A stretch of 64,000 nt of DNA from Parasporobacterium paucivorans DSM 15970 (GTDB taxonomy: Bacteria; Bacillota; Clostridia; Lachnospirales; Lachnospiraceae): contig NZ_FQYT01000017.1 in the NCBI RefSeq assembly GCF_900141895.1, positions 1 to 64,000 of the forward strand. The letters run 5' to 3'. The position numbers and the translations under genes were made by a program. Positions 15,495 to 22,917 of this stretch are shown here, one piece after another; positions within the stretch are counted from its first letter, which is position 1, and each line of letters opens with the position of its first letter. Under the pieces are notes generated by a model. It was not told the origin of the DNA. It did no database searches and worked only from the letters and a program-made list of their open reading frames with translations.

Positions 15495-16277
15495 ATGAAA
15501 AAGTTTAAGGTATTATTGTTATTTGCTGCAATGATGTTCGCATTAACAGGTTGCCAGGGTATCAGCAACGCAGTGGCAGAAGAACCTTCAGAGGAAACAG
15601 TACCGGTTCTTGAAGGACATGACCTCATGATATACTGCGGAGCCGGAATGACAAATCCTTTTGAGGAAATAACGCAGTTGTATAAAGATAAGACCGGATG
15701 TGAAATGAATGTTACATATGCAAATGCCGGACAGATACAGTCCCAGATCAATACGGCACAGGAAGGAGATCTCTTTATAGCGGCTTCGGCTGATGAACTG
15801 GTTCCGGTACAGGACGTCGTCACGAGAAGTGAAAATCTGGTTTTACATATTCCAGTGCTGGCTGTGCAGAAAGGGAATCCTCTGAACATCACTGGGTTAA
15901 GCGACCTTGTCAGGGATGACATCAGGATGGTGCTTGGAGATGGCGAATCAGTGCCTGTCGGAAAAATAGCCAATAAGGCATTGGCAGATGCCCAAATAGC
16001 CGGTCAGGTTAATGTGGTTGCAACATTGACGACAGCCCCTGCTTTGGCAACGGCACTGGAATCGGATGAGGCAGATGCAACCATCATCTGGAAAGAAAAT
16101 GCTAAAAGTCTCAGCATAGTAGAATCACCAGAAATGGATAAATATATCAAAACGGTAGTGGCAGCATCTTTGGAATACAGCCAGGATGATGAAGCGGTAG
16201 AGAATTTTCTGGAATTCCTGGATTCGGATGATGCGAAAAATATCTGGACAAAAAACGGTTATGAAATAGCGGAATAA
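15495..16277 (+). CDS. modA: Molybdate/tungstate-type ABC transporter binding lipoprotein
   Basis: A 260-residue ModA-like protein with a lipoprotein signal (KVLLLFAAMMFALTGC, lipobox LTGC). It has LMIYCGAGMTNPFEEI, TYANAGQIQSQI, DLFIAASADEL and LATALESDEADATIIW, matching the oxyanion-binding class. It captures molybdate or tungstate outside the membrane; sequence does not settle which. The permease starts six bases downstream. Confidence 0.8.
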   Translation: MKKFKVLLLFAAMMFALTGCQGISNAVAEEPSEETVPVLEGHDLMIYCGAGMTNPFEEITQLYKDKTGCEMNVTYANAGQIQSQINTAQEGDLFIAASADELVPVQDVVTRSENLVLHIPVLAVQKGNPLNITGLSDLVRDDIRMVLGDGESVPVGKIANKALADAQIAGQVNVVATLTTAPALATALESDEADATIIWKENAKSLSIVESPEMDKYIKTVVAASLEYSQDDEAVENFLEFLDSDDAKNIWTKNGYEIAE

Positions 16278-16282
16278 GGTAG

Positions 16283-17080
16283 ATGAAAGATTATTTCAAG
16301 ATCATAAGTTATGTCATTACGGTTGTTGTCACCCTATTTATTGGATTGAGCATTTTGGCGATAATTGTCAAGGGATTTCCTGATTTGAGAGAGGCGTTCC
16401 TGAACAGGGAGACGCAGTTCGCTGTAAGACTGAGTTTATACACTTCCAGCATTTCCACAGTCATCTGCTTGCTGTTGTCCATTCCCGTGGCTTATACGAT
16501 GACCAGGACGAACTTTATATTCAAGAAAATAAGCCGTACCGTAATCGGACTTCCCATGGCACTTCCGTATCTGGTGCTCGGTCTCTGTCTGCTGATTGTA
16601 TTTTCTTCACCTATGGGTAAACTGTTACGAGATGCAGGATTTCAGGTTGTATTTCATCCAAATGGAATCATTATGGCTCACCTGATTGTAAATCTCCCCT
16701 TCTGCATAAATATGATCATAACAGCTTTCACACAGGTAAATAAGCGCCTGGAGTTTATTGCGGGGACGTTAGGTGCATCCGGTTTTCGCCAGTTTATCAC
16801 GGTAACACTCCCTTTGTCGAAAAATGCGATCTTAAGCGCAACGATGCTGACATGGTCAAGGGCGTTGGGTGAATTTGGTGCGACGTTAATGCTGGTGGGA
16901 TGCACCCGGTTGAAAACGGAAACGCTCCCAACTAACATATACCTTAATATTTCAACCGGCAATAACGACATGGCGATGGCATCCGCGGTTATCCTGCTGA
17001 TGATTTCTGTGCTATTACACGGAGTTACGTATTTCTTTAATAGAAAGAGTACGATACACAACAGAATGGAGGATTCTTAG
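16283..17080 (+). CDS. modB: Molybdate/tungstate-type ABC transporter permease
   Basis: A 265-residue integral membrane protein with several hydrophobic helices and the permease coupling loop AGTLGASGFRQFITVTLPLSK, followed by SRALGEFGATLMLVG, the ModB/CysT hallmark. It forms the channel with the ATPase encoded two bases downstream. Confidence 0.85.
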   Translation: MKDYFKIISYVITVVVTLFIGLSILAIIVKGFPDLREAFLNRETQFAVRLSLYTSSISTVICLLLSIPVAYTMTRTNFIFKKISRTVIGLPMALPYLVLGLCLLIVFSSPMGKLLRDAGFQVVFHPNGIIMAHLIVNLPFCINMIITAFTQVNKRLEFIAGTLGASGFRQFITVTLPLSKNAILSATMLTWSRALGEFGATLMLVGCTRLKTETLPTNIYLNISTGNNDMAMASAVILLMISVLLHGVTYFFNRKSTIHNRMEDS

Positions 17081-17082
17081 CA

Positions 17083-17817
17083 ATGGAAACAGCTGTCGCC
17101 GTAAAGGACTTCACTCTCCGAAGAGGAAGTTTCCTGCTGAAGAGCATAAACCTTACAGTCCGTAAAAACGAGATACTTGCTATTATTGGAAAAACTGGTG
17201 CTGGCAAGACTATGCTTTTGGAAGCTATTTCTGGAGCCTACGGGGAAAAAAAAGGCCGGATTTTTGTATCAGGGACCGATGTGTTGTCTGTGCCGGTAGA
17301 AAAAAGGGGGATCGGGTTTGTGTACCAGGATTACGGGCTGTTCCCTCATATGACGGTATATCAGAATATCAGCTACGGACTCAGAATGAGAAAAACGCCA
17401 AAGGAAAGCATTAAAGAAAAAGTGGAGCATATCGCACAGCTCCTATCAATTCAGCATATTTTGAATTGCTGGCCGGCAACCCTCAGTGGAGGGGAATGTC
17501 AGAGAACTGCATTGGCCAGATCTCTGATTGTGAACCCCCGCCTGTTGCTGCTAGATGAACCTTTTTCCGCATTGGACCCAGTGACCAGAGATAAGATGCA
17601 TGAACTGCTGCTGGATATACATCAGAAATTCAACTGCACCATTATTTTTGTGTCGCATGATTTCAAAGAAGCGGCAAGTCTGGCGGAACGGGTCGGAGTC
17701 ATGATAGATGGGGAGTTAATCGAAGTAAGGAATTGCAAGGATCTATTTCTGCCGTACGAAGATGAGAGAGCAAATGAATTTTTGGGAATTAATCAGAAAG
17801 AGAGAAGAGTGGAATGA
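17083..17817 (+). CDS. modC: Molybdate/tungstate-type ABC transporter ATPase
   Basis: A 244-residue ATPase with IIGKTGAGKTMLLE (Walker A), YQDYGLFPHMTVYQN (Q-loop), LSGGECQRTALARSL (signature), LLLLDEPFSALD (Walker B) and VSHDFKEA (H-loop). It lacks the extra C-terminal TOBE domain found in longer ModC proteins. It overlaps the DUF364 gene by four bases, so all four genes are one operon. Confidence 0.85.
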   Translation: METAVAVKDFTLRRGSFLLKSINLTVRKNEILAIIGKTGAGKTMLLEAISGAYGEKKGRIFVSGTDVLSVPVEKRGIGFVYQDYGLFPHMTVYQNISYGLRMRKTPKESIKEKVEHIAQLLSIQHILNCWPATLSGGECQRTALARSLIVNPRLLLLDEPFSALDPVTRDKMHELLLDIHQKFNCTIIFVSHDFKEAASLAERVGVMIDGELIEVRNCKDLFLPYEDERANEFLGINQKERRVE

Positions 17818-18554
17818 CAGAGAAAGAATTATTTATTAGATTAAAAGAAGAGTTTACAAAAATAATCGTAGATAGACAGCTCACAATGGATAAAGTGAGC
17901 ATCAGGTCAAAAGCCTTATCTGTTGAAGAGGCGATCGGGATCACAAAAAGAAAGGATTTTCCAATCATAACTGGCAAGGAAATACTCCTGCAGGCGGAAT
18001 ACAAGGGCAGCTATGGTCAGGCATTTACGGATGCGCCCGCTGTGTTTGAGGGAACGCTTTTACAAGTGCTGGAATTGGATCTGGCAAACGACGGGCACAG
18101 CCGGGGGATTTTCATAACCGCCATGAATGCCGTCATGTGCCAATTGGGGCTGACTGACCGAACAATCCACTGCAAAAATGAAGAGCCTGAATTATGTGCC
18201 GGAAAATTCAAAACCTATTTCAAGGAGCAATATAAGGATCCCAAAATTGCGCTGATAGGATATCAGCCTTCCATGTTGGAAAATCTTGCTGAGGAATTCC
18301 AGGTAAGGGTACTGGATCTGAACCCGGATAATATCGGGCAGGTCAGATATGGTGTATGTGTGGAAGACGGAATTAAGGATTACAAAGAGGTCGTTGAATG
18401 GGCTGATATCATTCTGTGCACAGGAAGTACCGTTTGCAACGGATCGATCGTAAATTTCATGGATTTGGATAAAGAAACCATCTTTTTTGGAACAACGGTA
18501 GCTGGCGCAGCTTCCATATTGGGATTAAAGAGAATATGCTTCGAGTCATTATAG
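17814..18554 (+). CDS. DUF364 / Rossmann-like putative metal-chelation protein
   Basis: A 246-residue protein with an N-terminal DUF4213-like part (ITGKEILLQAEYKGSYGQAFTD) and a C-terminal DUF364 Rossmann-like part (KIALIGYQPSMLENL, VRVLDLNPDNIG, ADIILCTGSTVCNGSIVNFM). The family has been proposed to chelate heavy metals and is commonly co-located with Mo/W or siderophore transporters, as here by a four-base overlap with modC. The reaction is unknown; handling of incoming metal is inferred from context. Confidence 0.75.
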   Translation: MTEKELFIRLKEEFTKIIVDRQLTMDKVSIRSKALSVEEAIGITKRKDFPIITGKEILLQAEYKGSYGQAFTDAPAVFEGTLLQVLELDLANDGHSRGIFITAMNAVMCQLGLTDRTIHCKNEEPELCAGKFKTYFKEQYKDPKIALIGYQPSMLENLAEEFQVRVLDLNPDNIGQVRYGVCVEDGIKDYKEVVEWADIILCTGSTVCNGSIVNFMDLDKETIFFGTTVAGAASILGLKRICFESL

Positions 18555-18581
18555 GTGACTCTGTAATGTAAAAAAATCATG

Positions 18582-18646
18582 ACCACCCGTAAAATGGGTG
18601 GTTTGCTCTGAGGCTGTAAGCCTTTTTTACTGGCCAGCGCCTAAAT
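18582..18646 (+). mobile_element. Tandem hairpins resembling an IS200/IS605 right end
   Basis: ACCACCC (18582-18588) pairs with GGGTGGT (18596-18602); a second hairpin AGGCT/AGCCT (18611-18623) is followed by a T tract. The next bases run into the middle of a recombinase coding sequence at about 18647. Hairpin pairs of this kind occur at the ends of IS200/IS605 elements in clostridia. The second hairpin could also terminate the molybdate operon. No tnpA or tnpB is present. Confidence 0.4.
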
Positions 18647-18811
18647 ACCTTCTGTACGAGGTTTTGTGAGAATGAAAACAATATCAAAGTAATTCAAACA
18701 ATAATGGGGCATATTCGGATTAATACCACTATGGATATTTATTCTCATGTAACGAAAGATAAGGCTGATGAGGTAATGAAAAATCTAAATGGCAAGATTA
18801 AAATATCATAG
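18647..18811 (+). pseudogene. Tyrosine recombinase C-terminal remnant
   Basis: The plus frame reads TFCTRFCENENNIKVIQTIM, then GHIRINTTMDIYSHVTKDKA, ending KIKIS at TAG 18809-18811. This is the last part of a phage/ICE-type integrase, with the catalytic Tyr in TTMDIYSHV. The upstream Arg and His of the HTF-containing box are lost. The remnant begins exactly where the IS-like end stops. It implies a former integrative element at this site. Confidence 0.75.
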
Positions 18812-19054
18812 TGATCAGGGGGCCGGACTAAAATCAGCCCCTCTTATTTTGCTTTCAAACAAATAAAAATTTGATACAAGTTTATGATACAAAATTTGAA
18901 AATAATGATAATATATCATAGAACATGATGAAAAGAATATTTAATGAAAGCTCGATTTTACAAGCATGACAGACTATAATAGAGGCACATAGGATATATT
19001 TCTTAATACATAATATATGAAGCAGTCATATATCTGCATGGCTGAAATTTTGTC
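18812..19054. repeat. AT-rich stretch after the recombinase remnant, with a direct repeat
   Basis: TGATACAA is repeated at 18872-18879 and 18885-18892, just downstream of the integrase stop, where attachment-site cores often lie. A weak GC hairpin (GGGG...CCCC) occurs around 18819-18841. No gene is seen on either strand. Confidence 0.35.
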
Positions 19055-19798
19055 CTACCGGGAGACGGCCCACAAAGGCCCCCCGTCTCCGGCCCGCAAG
19101 CGGATTTCACTGCTGATAAGGGCGGGATCCCAGGTCTGGGTGGTGAGTTCTGCATTATTGGGGTCTGCCACCAGTATTCTGCCATCGCTGGAAATGCCCG
19201 CCAGGATTATGAAATGGCCTCCGGATCGGGTAAAATGCCCTTTATCCATAAGGGCTATGAGGATCTTGCCGGATTCCAGCAAAGAGACTATGTTCTGCGG
19301 GGAATGATCCGGGATGCTTTCCGTCTTAAGGCCGAATGCGGATAATGCCCCTGGAATTAGAGCGTGGAAGGAACCGGATCCCGGCGCCCAGTAGGAGTGA
19401 TCGCTGGCCCACTGGGCCATTTCTGCCGGATTCATGGGTGTACCCGTGAAACTGGAGACAACCATGGATACAACGGTAGGTCCGCAACCATACTCATACA
19501 GGGGATCCGCCCCACCGTAGAGATAGCCGGCCCACCGTGCATCCTGCTGGTTATAATAGATCAGACTGCCGAGGCTCGTGGGGAGGCAAGGCTCCTCCGG
19601 ATGGGAGAAATCGGGAGCTTCCGCAAGGAAGTCCGCTCCACCCAGGATTACCGGAAGAATCTCCACAGCACCAGCGGGCGGGAGGACTTTCTCCTCCCGG
19701 GTCAGGGAGAGGGAAGTTATCGGATTTGTGTGAACGAAAAACGTAAAAAACCCTAATATTACAAGAAAAAATATCGGGCGAAAGCTTTTTTTGAACAT
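19055..19798 (-). CDS. Secreted C39-like (Peptidase_C39_2) cysteine peptidase
   Basis: A 247-residue protein with an N-terminal membrane/signal segment (residues 7-24). It has YNQQDARWAGYLYGG, EYGCGPTVVSMVV (catalytic Cys about 105), SGGHFIILAGI (His about 195) and VADPNN (Asp). This papain-like fold covers secreted peptidases of unknown substrate, not the bacteriocin-transporter type. It is transcribed away from the FtsE-like gene. A possible sigma-28-type -10 lies upstream (19830-19837). Confidence 0.75.
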   Translation of the reverse strand: MFKKSFRPIFFLVILGFFTFFVHTNPITSLSLTREEKVLPPAGAVEILPVILGGADFLAEAPDFSHPEEPCLPTSLGSLIYYNQQDARWAGYLYGGADPLYEYGCGPTVVSMVVSSFTGTPMNPAEMAQWASDHSYWAPGSGSFHALIPGALSAFGLKTESIPDHSPQNIVSLLESGKILIALMDKGHFTRSGGHFIILAGISSDGRILVADPNNAELTTQTWDPALISSEIRLRAGDGGPLWAVSR

Positions 19799-19829
19799 AA
19801 AATCACCTCAGAAAACAGGATTATGAATT

Positions 19830-19855
19830 GTATCGGCTGCTGGAATGAAAGTCAG
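19830..19855 (-). promoter_or_regulatory. Possible sigma-28-type promoter for the C39-like gene
   Basis: On the minus strand GCCGATAC (19830-19837) matches the sigma-28 -10, but the -35 position reads CTGA, not TAAA. Weak. Confidence 0.3.
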
Positions 19856-19874
19856 GTAAGAGCAGGGAGAAGAA

Positions 19875-20570
19875 ATGTCGGATATAAAATTTGACCAGGT
19901 TACAAAAGTATATAATAAAGATGTCACAGGCGTAGACAATCTTTCCTTTTTCGTGGAAACCGGAGAATTTGTGTTCCTTGTAGGAAAGAGCGGAGCGGGA
20001 AAAAGCACTCTGCTCAGGCTTCTGACAGCCCAGGAAGAGCCGACCTCCGGCGAAATCCATATCGGGAAAGAATGCCTTGGAAAGATTTCCCGGAGCAGGA
20101 TCCCTTACATCCGAAGGGGATTTGGAATTATGGAGAAAGGTCTGGGACTCCTGGAGGACAGGGACATAAGGGAAAACCTGGAATTTGCCATGATAGCCGC
20201 AGAGCAGCCAAGAAGGGGGATGGCCGACCGGATCGATGAGCTGCTGGGCGTGGTGGGTCTTCGCAGGATGCAGAAGCAATTTCCCCAGGAGCTTTCCGGG
20301 GGAGAGGCGGCCAGGGCTCTTCTCGCCCGGTCGCTTATTGCCAATCCCCGGATTATTGTGGCGGATGAGCCGACAGCAAATCTGGATCCGGATTCCTCCT
20401 GGGATCTGATGTGTCTGCTGAGCGACATAAGCCGCCAGGGAATCACGGTCATGGTGGCCTGCCACGACAGGGAACTGGTAGACATATTGAAAAAAAGAGT
20501 AATCACCCTGGCCGATGGAAGGATCATCGGAGATGAGAAAAAAGGGCGCTACAATTCCAGGATGATGTAG
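19875..20570 (+). CDS. FtsE-like ABC ATPase without an FtsX partner
   Basis: A 231-residue ATPase closest to FtsE: FDQVTKVYNKDVTGVDNLSF, GKSGAGKSTLLRLLT (Walker A), ELSGGEAARALLARSL (signature), IIVADEPTANLD (Walker B) and ACHDRE (H-loop). At the Q-loop the usual FQD reads MEK (residues 86-88), so Glu replaces Gln. FtsE normally works with membrane protein FtsX to control cell-wall hydrolases; no ftsX is adjacent. Its stop lies one base from the csrA stop on the other strand. Confidence 0.75.
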   Translation: MSDIKFDQVTKVYNKDVTGVDNLSFFVETGEFVFLVGKSGAGKSTLLRLLTAQEEPTSGEIHIGKECLGKISRSRIPYIRRGFGIMEKGLGLLEDRDIRENLEFAMIAAEQPRRGMADRIDELLGVVGLRRMQKQFPQELSGGEAARALLARSLIANPRIIVADEPTANLDPDSSWDLMCLLSDISRQGITVMVACHDRELVDILKKRVITLADGRIIGDEKKGRYNSRMM

Positions 20571-20571
20571 T

Positions 20572-20805
20572 CTAGGAGCTCTTCTTGCTGAAAAAGTCTT
20601 CCAATTGGGAAAGGTGGACAGTGTCCTGACAGGACGCCTCCCGGTTGGCCTGGGCAGCTTCAAGAAGCTCCGAACGCATGATGGAAATCTCCTTGGGAGC
20701 ATCGATGGCAAGCTTTACCCAGTCTGATCCGGAATCCACTACGGATACTTTGATGTTTCCGTTTATTACGATGGATTCCCCTTTTTTTCGCTGAAGGATT
20801 AACAT
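20572..20805 (-). CDS. csrA: Carbon storage regulator CsrA
   Basis: A 77-residue RNA-binding dimer subunit: MLILQRKKGESIVINGNIKV, IDAPKEISIMRSEL. CsrA binds GGA-containing hairpins in mRNA leaders and blocks translation. In flagellated Firmicutes it represses flagellin unless bound by FliW. It overlaps fliW by seven bases. A matching target hairpin is present in the flagellin leader (29050-29069). The start is fixed by the conserved MLIL. Confidence 0.93.
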   Translation of the reverse strand: MLILQRKKGESIVINGNIKVSVVDSGSDWVKLAIDAPKEISIMRSELLEAAQANREASCQDTVHLSQLEDFFSKKSS

Positions 20806-21251
20806 GGCCTCACGTCCTTCCCCTGCAGGTCGGCCAGTGTATGCCGGAAAGAGTAAAGGTCTGTATCCAGGATGACCTGTTTTGCAATCCTGTTGGCAGA
20901 ATTGACCACCACGGGACATTTCAGGTTGACGGTGCTTTCCCCGGCCTTTTCCATGACGGTGCATATTACATAAAAAGACAAGTCCTCTTCCCGGGGGAAT
21001 CCAAGCAGCGAAAGGTCTGCATGGCTCAGTTCGGGACGGTAGTTTTTCAGCAGATGAAAAGGGTTCATCAGTACAAAGGCCGGACCCTCTTCGAGAAGGC
21101 TTTGTAGGGAAATCATGGCATCGCTGCCGGGATGGAAGGAAATGGGAAGATAATCCCTGTATTCCTCAAAACCGAAGAGTCCTTCCGGAAAGCGCACCGT
21201 TTCTGCCGGCTCATAGGAAACGGTGTCGAAATATTTCGTGTTCAGTTCCAT
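20799..21251 (-). CDS. fliW: Flagellar assembly factor FliW
   Basis: A 150-residue protein with VRFPEGLFGFEEYRDYLPI, LQSLLEEGPAFVLMNPFHL, DLSFYVICTV and KCPVVVNSANRIAKQVIL, the FliW pattern. FliW binds CsrA and also cytoplasmic flagellin, so it frees flagellin translation when export is active. It lies between DUF6470 and csrA in one minus-strand operon. Confidence 0.92.
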   Translation of the reverse strand: MELNTKYFDTVSYEPAETVRFPEGLFGFEEYRDYLPISFHPGSDAMISLQSLLEEGPAFVLMNPFHLLKNYRPELSHADLSLLGFPREEDLSFYVICTVMEKAGESTVNLKCPVVVNSANRIAKQVILDTDLYSFRHTLADLQGKDVRPC

Positions 21252-21273
21252 TCAATCGGATCCTCCTTTTATT

Positions 21274-21879
21274 TTATGCGGTTGCGTCCAAGTATGAAAA
21301 TTTTTCTGCCGCGCTGGGCGGAGCGTAGATGGGCTTGCCGATATATTCGATAATGACATCCGGGTATTGGGTGATCTTCATCTTTACATCGCCGGGGACA
21401 AATTCAAAGTTTCCGCCGCTGACCTTAAAGTCAAAGTTGAGTTTATCCATCTGGTACTCCATGGTCAAATCCGGTGCGCTCCATTCGATGTTGGGGCCGG
21501 CAGTCGGCAGAAATCCCAGCATGAACTCTCCGGCAGGCTTCTGGTTTCTTCCGGAGTCAATCTGTGTAAAGATATCATCCCCGGGCCTTGCTTCCAGCAT
21601 AAGCCGTCCTTCCCTGGCGTATCTGGCGGTTGCCTCTGAAGCGGCAGCCTTTCCTTTCTCTGCCGCTTTGAAGGCGCTCTGCAGCGGGGTAGGGAAAAGA
21701 GAGGCACGGGCCTCAAAGGTATCCATCTTAAGGCGGGCGGGACGGCTGTGAATCGTCAGTCCGCCTTTTTGTCTGCTGATTTCCACCTGGGTCCTCTTGC
21801 CGGAATACTCCAATCTGGCGCTCTGTACGTCCAGTTCATAGGCTATGGGTACGGTGGTTATTTTTAGTAAATTTTCCAT
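21274..21879 (-). CDS. DUF6470 family flagellar-operon protein
   Basis: A 201-residue protein starting MENLLKITTVPIAYELDVQS, with DUF6470-like middle segments (IEWSAPDLTMEYQMDKLNFD, PGDVKMKITQYPDVIIEYIG). Members sit between flgL and fliW in clostridial flagellar operons. The function is not established. There is no signal peptide or membrane helix, so it is probably cytosolic. Confidence 0.75.
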   Translation of the reverse strand: MENLLKITTVPIAYELDVQSARLEYSGKRTQVEISRQKGGLTIHSRPARLKMDTFEARASLFPTPLQSAFKAAEKGKAAASEATARYAREGRLMLEARPGDDIFTQIDSGRNQKPAGEFMLGFLPTAGPNIEWSAPDLTMEYQMDKLNFDFKVSGGNFEFVPGDVKMKITQYPDVIIEYIGKPIYAPPSAAEKFSYLDATA

Positions 21880-21897
21880 GGAATCAACTCCTTCCAG

Positions 21898-22899
21898 TTA
21901 TTTCATGAAATCAATAAATGAGAGGGAAAGAATGCTGTTGCCCACACGAAGCGCCGCATCGTAGGCGTACTGGGCCCAGGAGTAGTTTGTGATAGCTTCC
22001 GTAAGATCGACATTTTCAACCTTGTCAATCTGTTCCACAAGCTGGACCTCATTATCCTCCAGACGGGTCAGGGTGGATTCCAGGAAGTTGGTCCGGGTAC
22101 CCAGCTGGGCCTCCCTATTGACCAGGTCATCCAGGCCCTTATCGAACTGTTTGATCAGGGTTTTGAAGGCTCCGCTGTCGAAGCTGTCTGCTTCCAGCTT
22201 CTGGGCCATCTGTCCGGCCAGGACTACCAGGTTTTTGCTGACACCGTCTTCGTTTACCCCGAAGCCTGTCACGTTGATACCGGGCATAGACGCATTGAAG
22301 GCGCTTGATGCCACCACGGAGTTGTCGCTGTTTATGGCCAGGCCGAAACCCATGTCCACGTAAATTTTCTCCGAGTCATACCCGGCCTCCTTCAGGCTGG
22401 CTTCATCATTTACATCGATGCCCCGGTAAAACAGGGTCATTCCGTCGTCGCTTAAGGTAAAGGGGACGTTGGCCCCGTCTGCACCCGCAAAGATGAATTC
22501 GTCTTCGTAGGTGGCGTTGAGGCTCAGCACCATGGACTGCTGGTACTCCCGAAGGGAAGTGGCGTAGGTGGATCTTTCCGCTGCCCCGTTGGTTCCGTTT
22601 AAGGCCTCCAGGCTGTATTCCTTGGAGACGGTAGCGGCCATGGACGATATCTGCATAATCGCCGATTCCTGAGAATCCTGACGGGACTGCACATCCTTTA
22701 CCATGGAAATGTAATCGGAATTCTTTAAATACTTCCTGTACAGCTGGGAGGCCCTGGAAGCGGAGTCGGGGTCCTGTGCGACACTGCTGTATCTCCGCCC
22801 ATTAGTCAGAACCTGGCTGCGCGCACTCTCGGTGTTTACAGCCGACTGGTTCAGACTGGACTGATAGTTCCGGATCAATGCTTTGGTTGTTACCCTCAT
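21898..22899 (-). CDS. flgL: Flagellar hook-associated protein 3 (FlgL)
   Basis: A 333-residue HAP3: the flagellin-like N-terminus MRVTTKALIRNYQSSLNQSA with NGRRYSSVAQDPDSASRA, and a coiled C-terminus (EVQLVEQIDKVENVDLTEAI). FlgL joins the hook cap zone to the filament outside the cell. It follows flgK by 18 bases. Confidence 0.9.
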   Translation of the reverse strand: MRVTTKALIRNYQSSLNQSAVNTESARSQVLTNGRRYSSVAQDPDSASRASQLYRKYLKNSDYISMVKDVQSRQDSQESAIMQISSMAATVSKEYSLEALNGTNGAAERSTYATSLREYQQSMVLSLNATYEDEFIFAGADGANVPFTLSDDGMTLFYRGIDVNDEASLKEAGYDSEKIYVDMGFGLAINSDNSVVASSAFNASMPGINVTGFGVNEDGVSKNLVVLAGQMAQKLEADSFDSGAFKTLIKQFDKGLDDLVNREAQLGTRTNFLESTLTRLEDNEVQLVEQIDKVENVDLTEAITNYSWAQYAYDAALRVGNSILSLSFIDFMK

Positions 22900-22917
22900 G
22901 TTAAAACCTCCTGTTTC

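Noticed and set aside
18647-18892. Intact prophage or integrative element
   Set aside because: Only the last 54 codons of a recombinase remain, with no capsid, replication or transfer genes nearby.
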